From NCBI GenBank assembly GCA_903944755.1, contig CAJATB010000057.1, positions 1-5,900 on the forward strand: a stretch of DNA of 5,900 bases, written 5' to 3'. Shown here in pieces: positions 1 through 5,817 of the stretch. The notes beneath the pieces were generated by a model. It saw only the letters and a program-made list of their open reading frames with translations. It was not told where the DNA came from and did no database searches. The translations under genes were made by a program, and so were the position numbers. Every line of letters starts with the position of its first letter. The stretch's first letter is position 1. The DNA is from an uncultured Bacteroidota bacterium. Lineage in GTDB: Bacteria; Bacteroidota; Bacteroidia; Chitinophagales; Chitinophagaceae.

Positions 1-444
1 AATTATGTGTGTGAATTGTATGGACTAACTGCATTGATACACCCAAATGAACAAATTATTTTAGACCACTTACCCGAGGCAGCTGCAAGGTGGGGCGTAG
101 CAACTGATGCCTTCCGTGGGACTGTGAAATATATACACCATGGCGAAATAATTGAATTTGGCAATGATTCCTTTAAGGTATTGGCAACCCCAGGTCATTC
201 ACCAGGAAGCGTTTGTTTTTACAATGAAGCACAGGGTTTTCTATTAGGTGGTGATTTAATATTCATGGATGGCGTTGGCAGAACGGACCTGCCTGGAAGC
301 AAACCCCAGGATTTAATACAAAGCATAATTACTCAGATTTTCCCATTACCGGATGCTGTTACTATTTACTCGGGGCATGGCGAAGCAACTACCTGGGGAA
401 GGGAAAAAGCCAATAACCCTTACATAAAACACTTATTGAAGTAA
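1..444 (+). CDS. MBL-fold hydrolase, glyoxalase II/YcbL-like, 5' end missing
   Basis: This is the C-terminal part of a metallo-beta-lactamase-fold hydrolase. Relatives hydrolyse thioesters such as S-lactoylglutathione in the cytoplasm, but the substrate here is unknown. The frame is open to the left edge (Asn-Tyr precede the GTG at 7), so the GTG is an internal Val codon, not a start. Metal-ligand motifs are visible: TPGHSPGS with His at 196-198, GGDLIF with bridging Asp at 253-255, and YSGHG with His at 376-378. GVGRTDLPGS and the WGREKANNPY tail are typical of the YcbL/GloC branch. Family members are usually about 210 residues; 147 are present, so roughly 65 are missing, including the expected HxHxDH motif. 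It ends in TAA, 90 bases before the preferred start of the response regulator, with no clear terminator between. The family call is firm; the exact enzyme is not. Confidence 0.93.
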   Translation, partial: NYVCELYGLTALIHPNEQIILDHLPEAAARWGVATDAFRGTVKYIHHGEIIEFGNDSFKVLATPGHSPGSVCFYNEAQGFLLGGDLIFMDGVGRTDLPGSKPQDLIQSIITQIFPLPDAVTIYSGHGEATTWGREKANNPYIKHLLK

Positions 445-518
445 AAAATTACCCTTAGCTAGGTTTACTTAACAATTTGATAACCTATAGGCCTATTAAT
501 GGTATCCTATTTAAAAGG

Positions 519-526
519 TACTTTTG
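519..526 (+). promoter_or_regulatory. candidate Bacteroidota -7 box before the response regulator
   Basis: TACTTTTG matches the Bacteroidota -7 consensus TAnnTTTG exactly. It ends 8 bases before the ATG at 535, so a transcript starting there would be leaderless or nearly so, and it lies inside the reading frame if the ATG at 499 were used. No good TTTG (-33) element sits 19-21 bases upstream, which weakens the call. A 10-base palindrome (487-496) occupies the place where the -33 element would be. Confidence 0.35.
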
Positions 527-534
527 TAACAACT

Positions 535-1218
535 ATGGAAGCAGCTCCTTTAAAAATACTAATTGCCGATGACGAACCTGATATCATTGAGATAATTAGT
601 TTCCATTTAACAAAGGCTGGCTTTAATGTAATGACTGCTAAGGATGGAAGCGATGCTATTGAAAAGGCAAAATTATTTACCCCTGATTGTATCCTACTAG
701 ATATAATGATGCCAAAGAGAAATGGCTTTGAGGTTTGCGAATATTTAAGAAGTAACAAGCAATTCGACAAGACACTCATTGTATTACTTACAGCAATGAA
801 TGACGAAGCGTCCCATATAAAAGGACTGGAACTAGGTGGAGACGATTTTGTTAGTAAACCTATTAGTCCAAAAGTGTTACTAAGCAGAATAAATGCCTTA
901 TTTAGAAGAATACAGCCAGCAAATGGAGAAAGTAAAATAATTACCATAAAAGATTTAGTAATTGATGCTACGCAATATAGGACAACGCTAAAGGATGTAA
1001 ATTTTGTACTAGCAAAAAAAGAATTTGAACTTTTATTTTTACTTGCGGCGCAGTCGGGCAGGGTATTTTTAAGAAATGAGATATTATCTCAGGTATGGGG
1101 AAATGATGTAATTGTGGGTGACCGTACCATTGATGTTCATGTTAGAAAAATAAGAGCCAAGCTAGGTATAGACTGTATCACCACCGTTAAAGGGGTAGGT
1201 TACAAATTCGATTATTAA
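535..1218 (+). CDS. OmpR/PhoB-family response regulator
   Basis: Cytoplasmic two-component transcription regulator of 227 residues, which the downstream histidine kinase probably phosphorylates. The receiver domain spans about residues 6-128, with acidic pocket Asp12-Asp13 (ADDEPD), phosphoacceptor Asp56 (LLDIMMP), Thr86 (LLTA) and Lys108 (SKP). After a short linker, the winged-helix DNA-binding domain (about 135-227) carries AKKEFELL, the recognition-helix region GDRTIDVHVRKIRAKL and the closing wing VKGVGYKF. An in-frame ATG at 499 would add 12 residues. I prefer 535 because the receiver then begins at the normal distance from the N-terminus, because A stands at -3, and because a -7 box lies between the two ATGs. 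The stop is doubled (TAATAA), and the kinase follows after 47 bases. It looks full length with all key residues. The regulon cannot be read from the window. Confidence 0.95.
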   Translation: MEAAPLKILIADDEPDIIEIISFHLTKAGFNVMTAKDGSDAIEKAKLFTPDCILLDIMMPKRNGFEVCEYLRSNKQFDKTLIVLLTAMNDEASHIKGLELGGDDFVSKPISPKVLLSRINALFRRIQPANGESKIITIKDLVIDATQYRTTLKDVNFVLAKKEFELLFLLAAQSGRVFLRNEILSQVWGNDVIVGDRTIDVHVRKIRAKLGIDCITTVKGVGYKFDY

Positions 1219-1237
1219 TAAGAAATTGATACCTTCG
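1207..1237 (+). promoter_or_regulatory. candidate promoter for the histidine kinase
   Basis: TTCG, 19 bases, then TACCTTCG (followed by CA) fits the Bacteroidota pattern TTTG-N19-TAnnTTTG with one mismatch in each box. Its -33 half lies in the last codons of the response regulator and its -7 half is 28 bases before the kinase ATG. It could let the kinase be transcribed separately from the regulator. This is a pattern match only; read-through from the regulator is equally possible. Confidence 0.35.
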
Positions 1238-1265
1238 CATTGCAAGCAAACTCACTCGTTTTAAT

Positions 1266-2312
1266 ATGTTTAAAGGAAAAAACCTGTCCCCCAAGCAATT
1301 GGCTGCACTAACAGCATTACTGCTAGCTAGTTTAATAGCTATTAGTACTTTTGTTTTATTTTCCGACCGTAAATTTTTATTTGTTTACTTTATCGCTTGC
1401 TTTTTCGTGATCTATTTTTTAATGCACCAAATTTTGGAATATTTTATCTACCGAAAGATAAAACTCATTTATAAATTAATTTCACAGACAAAAGCAACTA
1501 AAAGAGAAGAGGCCTACCAAAAATATATATTTCCTCAAAAAGGAATTGATGATGTCAGAGCCGATGTTGAACAATGGGCTGAACAGAAAACTAAAGAAAT
1601 TCAATTACTGCAATCCAACGAGGAATTTAGAAAAGAATTTTTACAGAATTTATCTCATGAAATAAAGACACCCATTTTCGCCATACAAGGCTACTTAGAA
1701 CTACTTTCAGATGGGGCCGTAGACGATCCTGTACTAGTTAAGAAATTTGTCAGCCAAGCAGAAGCAAATGTACAGCGGTTGGTAGGCTTGCTAAACGACG
1801 TGGACATAATTACTAATTTAGAAATTAATAAAGAACCTATTCTTAAGCAAAGTTTTATTATTCAAGACCTCATTAACGAAGTGGTAAATAATTTGAGCGT
1901 TAAATGGCTGAAGAAAAATATTCAATTTAGCTTTAAGAAAGGCAGCGAATCGCCTGTGACTGTTTTTGCCGACAAGAATAAGATCTATCAAGTATTGGTG
2001 AATATTTTTTCGAACGCAGTTAAATACGGAAAAATAGATGGTAGAATTAATGCGAGCGTTTACCAATTAGAAAATGGAAAAATTTTAGTTGAGATTAGTG
2101 ATGACGGCATTGGAATTGCCGAAGAGCATATTCCTAGGCTATTTGAACGCTTTTATAGGACAGATGATGCCAGAAGCAGAGATATAGGGGGCACGGGCTT
2201 AGGCTTGGCTATTTGCAAGCATATTATCGAAGCACATAATGAGACCTTGCAAATTAGAAGTACACAAAATATAGGCACAACCATTGGTTTTACCTTAGCT
2301 AGTAAGCCTTAG
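1266..2312 (+). CDS. two-transmembrane sensor histidine kinase
   Basis: Inner-membrane sensor kinase of 348 residues, probable partner of the response regulator just upstream. Two hydrophobic segments (about 11-32 and 37-60) are separated by only a few polar residues (SDRK), so there is almost no periplasmic sensor domain. A polar, probably helical linker (about 65-120) follows, with no recognisable PAS domain. The HisKA domain has LSHEIKTP with phosphoacceptor His131. The ATPase domain has the N box (Asn246, Asn250 in VNIFSNAVKYG), the G1 box SDDGIGI (279-284), the F box ERFYR (294-298) and the G2 box GGTGLGL (308-314). All catalytic boxes are intact. The architecture resembles a short PhoR-type kinase lacking PAS and a clear HAMP domain. 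The signal is unknown; a stimulus within the membrane or from a partner protein is possible but inferred. It ends 41 bases before galE. Confidence 0.95.
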   Translation: MFKGKNLSPKQLAALTALLLASLIAISTFVLFSDRKFLFVYFIACFFVIYFLMHQILEYFIYRKIKLIYKLISQTKATKREEAYQKYIFPQKGIDDVRADVEQWAEQKTKEIQLLQSNEEFRKEFLQNLSHEIKTPIFAIQGYLELLSDGAVDDPVLVKKFVSQAEANVQRLVGLLNDVDIITNLEINKEPILKQSFIIQDLINEVVNNLSVKWLKKNIQFSFKKGSESPVTVFADKNKIYQVLVNIFSNAVKYGKIDGRINASVYQLENGKILVEISDDGIGIAEEHIPRLFERFYRTDDARSRDIGGTGLGLAICKHIIEAHNETLQIRSTQNIGTTIGFTLASKP

Positions 2313-2328
2313 TCTGTATTATTTTTCG

Positions 2329-2336
2329 TTTCTTTG
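2329..2336 (+). promoter_or_regulatory. weak candidate -7 box before galE
   Basis: TTTCTTTG differs from TAnnTTTG at one position and lies 17 bases before the galE ATG. There is no convincing -33 element at the right distance and the stretch is T-rich, so a chance match is likely. If it is not real, galE depends on read-through from the kinase gene. Confidence 0.2.
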
Positions 2337-2353
2337 TATTCTAAATTTCTTTA

Positions 2354-3376
2354 ATGCAAACTATTTTAGTAACGGGGGGCTGCGGTTATATTGGAGCACA
2401 TACCATTGTCGATTTAATAGAAAATGGCTTTAATGTAATATCCGTTGATAATTTATCTAGGGCTTCTGATAAATCTTTATTAGGTATTGAAAAAATTACT
2501 GGGAAGAAGATAAAAAACTATAAAGTCGACCTTACCGATAAAGCAGCAACCGAAATTGTTTTTAAAGAAAACCCTTCTATAATTGGCGTAATCCATTTTG
2601 CTGCATACAAAGCAGTTGGGGAATCAGTAGAAAAGCCATTAGACTATTACGAGAACAACTTATACTCCCTAGTGAACTTGTTGCAAATGACAGTTAAGTA
2701 TCACGCAACGCATTTTATTTTCTCTTCCTCTTGTACCGTTTACGGGAACCCTGAAATAATCCCAGTAACCGAAAATACTCCTTTACAAACTGCCGCTTCG
2801 CCGTATGGTGCTACAAAACAAATGGGCGAAACCATTGTAAGAGACACGGCTTTTACGTATCCTATTTCTGCCATATTATTAAGGTACTTTAACCCAGTTG
2901 GCGCACACCCTTCCAATGCCATTGGAGAATTGCCAATTGGACGTCCGCAAAATTTAGTGCCTGCAATTACCCAAACTGCCATTGGTAAATTACCTACAAT
3001 GCAAGTATACGGAGACGATTATCCTACGCGTGACGGAAGTTGTATTCGGGATTATATACATGTTTGCGATATTGCACATGCGCATACTTTAGCAATGCAA
3101 TATTCCATTAAAAATCAAACAACCAACCATACAGAAGTGTTCAACTTAGGAACGGGTAACGGCATTACTGTATTAGAAGCAATAAAGGCTTTTGAAAAAG
3201 TATCTGGCTTGCAATTAAATTACCAAGTTGGGCCAAGAAGGGCTGGCGATATTGTTTCGATTTATGCCAATAAGGACCATGCTGTCAAAAGGCTTGGATG
3301 GGAAATTAAATACAGCTTAGAAGATATGATGCGCACCGCATGGGAATGGGAAGTGAGCTTGGCGGATAATAAATAA
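2354..3376 (+). CDS. galE: UDP-glucose 4-epimerase
   Basis: Cytoplasmic NAD-dependent enzyme interconverting UDP-glucose and UDP-galactose (Leloir pathway and precursor supply for surface glycans). At 340 residues it has the normal length for the extended short-chain dehydrogenase family. The NAD-binding Rossmann motif is GGCGYIG (Gly8, Gly11, Gly14), and HFAAYKAVGES (81-91) is the usual second signature. The catalytic residues are Ser126 in SSSCTVYG, Tyr151 and Lys155 in YGATK. RYFNPVGAHPS (177-187) and RDGSCIRDYIHVCDIA (226-241) are characteristic of GalE over other sugar-nucleotide epimerases. At the position matching E. coli Tyr299/human Cys307 (in GDIVSIYAN) there is Ile303, so activity on N-acetylated substrates cannot be excluded. 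The start at 2354 gives the expected MxxILVTGG N-terminus. The stop is one base from the prfA stop on the other strand. Confidence 0.96.
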   Translation: MQTILVTGGCGYIGAHTIVDLIENGFNVISVDNLSRASDKSLLGIEKITGKKIKNYKVDLTDKAATEIVFKENPSIIGVIHFAAYKAVGESVEKPLDYYENNLYSLVNLLQMTVKYHATHFIFSSSCTVYGNPEIIPVTENTPLQTAASPYGATKQMGETIVRDTAFTYPISAILLRYFNPVGAHPSNAIGELPIGRPQNLVPAITQTAIGKLPTMQVYGDDYPTRDGSCIRDYIHVCDIAHAHTLAMQYSIKNQTTNHTEVFNLGTGNGITVLEAIKAFEKVSGLQLNYQVGPRRAGDIVSIYANKDHAVKRLGWEIKYSLEDMMRTAWEWEVSLADNK

Positions 3377-3377
3377 T

Positions 3378-4442
3378 TTATTGTTGTACCAACATTTTTT
3401 CCGCATTTTCTGCCATTTGCAATGCTTCAATAAATTCGTCTATCTCTCCGTTAATCACCGCATCTAAATTGTATGATGTAACATTCACTCTGTGGTCTGT
3501 TACACGCGCTTGAGGCCAATTATAGGTTCTTATTTTAGCACTTCTATCTCCAGTGCTTACTAATGTTTTACGATGTCTCGAAATTTCATCTTCTTGTTTA
3601 CGCACTTGCTCTTCAAATAATTTTGTACGCATCATACCCATTGCCTTCTCTCTATTACCCAACTGAGAACGTTCCGTTTGACACACAATTACTGTACCCG
3701 TTGGAATATGCGTTAACTGTACTTTAGTTTCTACTTTATTTACGTTCTGCCCTCCCGCACCACCACTTCGAGAGGTTTCCATTTTAACGTCTGCTGGATT
3801 CAATACAAAATCAACTTCCTCGGCCTCTGGCATTACTGCAACAGTTGCTGCAGAGGTATGCACTCTTCCTTGCGTTTCCGTACTTGGAACACGTTGCACA
3901 CGATGCACTCCACTTTCAAATTTCATAGTACCATATACATCTTCCCCAGTCACTTCTAATATTACTTCCTTGTAACCTCCTACCGAGCCTTCACTTTCAC
4001 TTGCAATAGCTACTTTCCAACCTTTACGTTGACAATACCTAGTATACATAGTCAATAAATCGCCCACAAATAAACTAGCTTCATCCCCGCCTGTACCTGC
4101 TCTTAACTCAATAATCGCATTTCTGTCATCCTGCGGATCCTTAGGTATTAATAATTTAGTTAACTCTTTTTCAAGTGCCTCTTTTTCTTCGTCCAAGCCT
4201 GGCATTTCCATTTTTGCCAATTCTCTCATTTCTGCATCATCCCCGTTTAAGGTCTCTTTCGCAAACTTATGTTCGGCAAGTACCTTTACATAACGCTCAT
4301 AGGGTATAATAATACGCTCTAAAGAACGATATTCCTTACTCATTTTGCCGAATTCGGCCTGGTTGTTTATGATCTCTGGATTGGTCAAAGCCACCCCTAC
4401 TTGGTCGAATCTTGCTTTTATGGCTTCTAATTTGTCTAACAT
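3378..4442 (-). CDS. prfA: peptide chain release factor 1
   Basis: Class I release factor that reads UAA and UAG in the ribosomal A site and triggers hydrolysis of peptidyl-tRNA. With the start at 4442 (MLDKLEAIKARF) it has 354 residues, normal for RF1. The N-terminal helical domain comes first, then ELRAGTGGDEA (about 112-122). The P-x-T codon-reading motif is PST at 186-188 (VQRVPSTETQGRVHTSA), which marks RF1; RF2 would have SPF. The catalytic GGQ is at 230-232 within SRSGGAGGQNVNKVET; its Gln is normally methylated by PrmC. An in-frame ATG at 4484 would add 14 residues (MITKLTIFAHRKPT) that do not look like RF1, and it lies upstream of the -7 box at 4460-4467, so I reject it. The gene is divergent from the dipeptidase and convergent with galE. 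Confidence 0.97.
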   Translation of the reverse strand: MLDKLEAIKARFDQVGVALTNPEIINNQAEFGKMSKEYRSLERIIIPYERYVKVLAEHKFAKETLNGDDAEMRELAKMEMPGLDEEKEALEKELTKLLIPKDPQDDRNAIIELRAGTGGDEASLFVGDLLTMYTRYCQRKGWKVAIASESEGSVGGYKEVILEVTGEDVYGTMKFESGVHRVQRVPSTETQGRVHTSAATVAVMPEAEEVDFVLNPADVKMETSRSGGAGGQNVNKVETKVQLTHIPTGTVIVCQTERSQLGNREKAMGMMRTKLFEEQVRKQEDEISRHRKTLVSTGDRSAKIRTYNWPQARVTDHRVNVTSYNLDAVINGEIDEFIEALQMAENAEKMLVQQ

Positions 4443-4459
4443 AGTCGGTTTTCTGTGCG

Positions 4460-4490
4460 CAAAAATAGTTAATTTAGTTATCAATTAAAA
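4460..4490 (-). promoter_or_regulatory. candidate prfA promoter
   Basis: Read on the minus strand, TTTT (4490-4487), 19 bases, then TATTTTTG (4467-4460, followed by CGCA) matches TTTG-N19-TAnnTTTG with an exact -7 box and one mismatch at -33. The -7 box lies 17 bases upstream of the prfA ATG at 4442, giving a very short leader. Its position between the two possible ATGs also supports the shorter prfA start. Confidence 0.5.
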
Positions 4491-4502
4491 CATTCCGATT
4501 AT

Positions 4503-5663
4503 ATGAAATACTTAGTCCCCTTTTTATTGGTTTTTACAACTAGCGTAAAAGCCCAAAAAATACACTTCAAATCGGTCCTTGTTGATACCCATAATGATGC
4601 AGTTACCGCTTGTATAGAGAAAAAAGTTTCTTTGGACCAAAATTTAAAAGGGATCAACCACTCTGACCTTACCCGATTTAAGGAAGGTGGCCTGGATTAT
4701 CAATTGTTTTCAATTTGGTGTGATGGTGAAAAAGTAAATCCTTACGCATGGGCCATGCGCGAGATGGACACGATTGATGCTGTAGCAGCAAGAAACCCAG
4801 ATAAAATGGTGGTGGCTAAGGACTGGAAGACTATTAAAAAAACACTGAAGCAAGGAAAAATTGTTGCACAATATGGTGTGGAAGGTGGCCACATGATTGA
4901 AGATAAAATTGAGCGCTTAGACACTTTTTATAATAGAGGAGTTCGTTACATGACTTTAACTTGGAATAACTCGCCTAGCTGGGCTAGCTCACATACTTTT
5001 GAAAAAACACCTATCACAGGAACCCAACAAAAGGGACTTAATGCTTTTGGTTTACAAATTATTGAAAGAATGAATCAACTAGGCATTATTGTTGACGTTT
5101 CTCACGTTGGAGAAGCAACTTTTTGGGACGTGATTAACAATAGTAAAAAGCCAATCATGGCTTCTCATAGTAATGCCTTTTCCTTATGCGGTGTGACTAG
5201 AAACTTAAAAGATGAACAAATAAAAGCGATTGGAAAAAATGGAGGAGTAATTTGTTTGAACTTTTCTTCTGGATTTGTAGATAGTAATTATGCGAAAAAA
5301 GACATGGCCTTTAGAAAAAAACACCAAGCCGAACTAGACTCTTTATTAGCAACTGGCATTCAACGTGAGTATGCTTATTCAGCCTTAACTAGTAAATATT
5401 TTGAAGAGAGCGAGGCCATAAAACCTACAATGGCACAGCTTCTTGACCATTTGGACTATATTGTAAAATTGATTGGTGTGAACCATGTTGGAATTGGTTC
5501 TGACTTTGATGGCATTAGTTCTTCTCCAAGAGAATTACAAACCGTTGCTGATTTTCCAAAAATGACACAAGCCTTAATTGAAAAAGGATATTCAAACAAA
5601 GACATTAAAAAAATATTAGGGGGTAATTTTTTAAGAGTGTATAGAATAAACAACCCTGCTTAA
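4503..5663 (+). CDS. secreted M19-family zinc dipeptidase
   Basis: Membrane (renal) dipeptidase family protein, 386 residues, expected to cleave dipeptides, often including those with a C-terminal D-residue, at a two-zinc site. Residues 1-17 form a signal peptide with a VKA|Q cleavage site. There is no lipobox Cys, so the mature protein is probably periplasmic or secreted. Family zinc ligands and active-site residues are all present: HxD at His30/Asp32 (DTHNDAV), bridging Glu127 (VEGGH), His201 (DVSHVGE), His222 (ASHSN), Arg233 (GVTRN) and the acidic motif GSDFDG (Asp334/Asp336). Length is normal for the family. It stands alone, 60 bases from the divergent prfA start. I see no clear forward promoter in that gap. 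Its last codons (NNPA and stop) form the left arm and loop start of the terminator-like hairpin. Substrate preference, for example peptidoglycan-derived dipeptides, is not determinable here. Confidence 0.95.
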   Translation: MKYLVPFLLVFTTSVKAQKIHFKSVLVDTHNDAVTACIEKKVSLDQNLKGINHSDLTRFKEGGLDYQLFSIWCDGEKVNPYAWAMREMDTIDAVAARNPDKMVVAKDWKTIKKTLKQGKIVAQYGVEGGHMIEDKIERLDTFYNRGVRYMTLTWNNSPSWASSHTFEKTPITGTQQKGLNAFGLQIIERMNQLGIIVDVSHVGEATFWDVINNSKKPIMASHSNAFSLCGVTRNLKDEQIKAIGKNGGVICLNFSSGFVDSNYAKKDMAFRKKHQAELDSLLATGIQREYAYSALTSKYFEESEAIKPTMAQLLDHLDYIVKLIGVNHVGIGSDFDGISSSPRELQTVADFPKMTQALIEKGYSNKDIKKILGGNFLRVYRINNPA

Positions 5664-5687
5664 AAAATTTATCGGGTTGTTTATTCT
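5643..5687 (+). terminator. hairpin terminator overlapping the end of the dipeptidase gene
   Basis: A perfect 14-base inverted repeat pairs 5643-5656 (AGAATAAACAACCC) with 5674-5687 (GGGTTGTTTATTCT) around a 17-base loop. The left arm is coding sequence and the stop codon (5661-5663) lies in the loop. The right arm is T-rich at its distal end and is followed by TCCTCTT. The GC-rich base of three C:G pairs faces the loop. It fits an intrinsic terminator of moderate quality; a clean uninterrupted U-tract is lacking. Confidence 0.65.
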
Positions 5688-5702
5688 TCCTCTTATGATT
5701 TA

Positions 5703-5725
5703 TTTAAAAAAATTATTTTTTTAAA
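5703..5725. repeat. AT-only palindrome between the two repeat copies
   Basis: TTTAAAAAAAT, one central T, and ATTTTTTTAAA form a perfect 11-base inverted repeat with a single-base centre. It contains only A and T, so as RNA it would pair weakly, and such sequences arise easily in AT-rich spacers. On either strand its T-run could act as extra U-tract, but no function is demonstrated. Confidence 0.6.
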
Positions 5726-5730
5726 ATACT

Positions 5731-5770
5731 TAAACAACCCTGCTTAAAAACATATCGGGTTGTTTATTCT
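5731..5770 (+). terminator. second, duplicated terminator hairpin
   Basis: TAAACAACCC (5731-5740) pairs with GGGTTGTTTA (5757-5766) in a 10-base perfect stem with a 16-base loop, followed by TTCTTCGTTTT and then a run of six T at 5782-5787. The stem is shorter than the first because only the downstream side keeps the TTCT extension. It would be a backup terminator for transcripts that pass the first hairpin. Role inferred from structure. Confidence 0.55.
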
Positions 5771-5786
5771 TCGTTTTATGATTTTT

Positions 5787-5817
5787 TCAAGCATACCCCA
5801 TAAACGGGTATGCTTGA
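5787..5817. repeat. third hairpin, unrelated to the first two
   Basis: TCAAGCATACCC (5787-5798) pairs perfectly with GGGTATGCTTGA (5806-5817) around a seven-base loop (CATAAAC), giving the most stable-looking stem in the window. The run of six T lies on its 5' side on the plus strand. Neither strand has a U-tract directly after the stem, so it does not look like a standard intrinsic terminator in either direction. It could be a transcript-stabilising or transcription-pausing structure or a protein-binding inverted repeat; the function is unknown. Confidence 0.6.

Larger units (their letters stand above)
5647..5790 (+). repeat. two imperfect direct copies of the dipeptidase tail plus terminator
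   Basis: Copy 1 (5647-5707) and copy 2 (5731-5790) align over 61 columns with six substitutions and one single-base gap, by hand count, about 89% identity. The offset is 84 bases. Each copy contains TAAACAACCCTGCTTAAAAA, which in copy 1 encodes the last codons and stop of the dipeptidase, then the ATCGGGTTGTTTATTCTTC arm and a TTATGATTT stretch. Copy 2 still spells Asn-Asn-Pro-Ala-stop but is outside any gene. A local tandem duplication of the gene's end is the simplest explanation; the 23 bases between the copies (5708-5730) are not repeated after copy 2. Confidence 0.85.

Noticed and set aside
439..470. Inverted repeat AAGTAAA/TTTACTT at the end of the hydrolase gene as a terminator.
   Set aside because: Only seven AT-rich pairs with an 18-base loop and no U-tract after the right arm; not distinguishable from chance.
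499..534. Upstream in-frame ATG extending the response regulator by 12 residues.
   Set aside because: The extra residues precede the receiver fold, and the -7-like box lies inside them; the ATG at 535 gives the family's normal N-terminus.
507..947. A 146-codon open frame on the minus strand inside the response regulator.
   Set aside because: It lies wholly antisense to a gene with every expected receiver motif, and its translation is low-complexity and Ser/Ile-rich with no recognisable domain.
3368..3382. Palindrome AATAAAT-A-ATTTATT between galE and prfA as a bidirectional terminator.
   Set aside because: AT-only, single-base loop, no flanking U-tract on either strand; most of it is simply the two stop regions facing each other.
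4443..4484. Upstream in-frame ATG extending RF1 by 14 residues.
   Set aside because: The added residues do not resemble RF1 and the best promoter match lies downstream of that ATG.
4710..4924. Two overlapping 60-codon minus-strand frames inside the dipeptidase gene.
   Set aside because: Both are antisense to the conserved M19 coding sequence and have no recognisable features.
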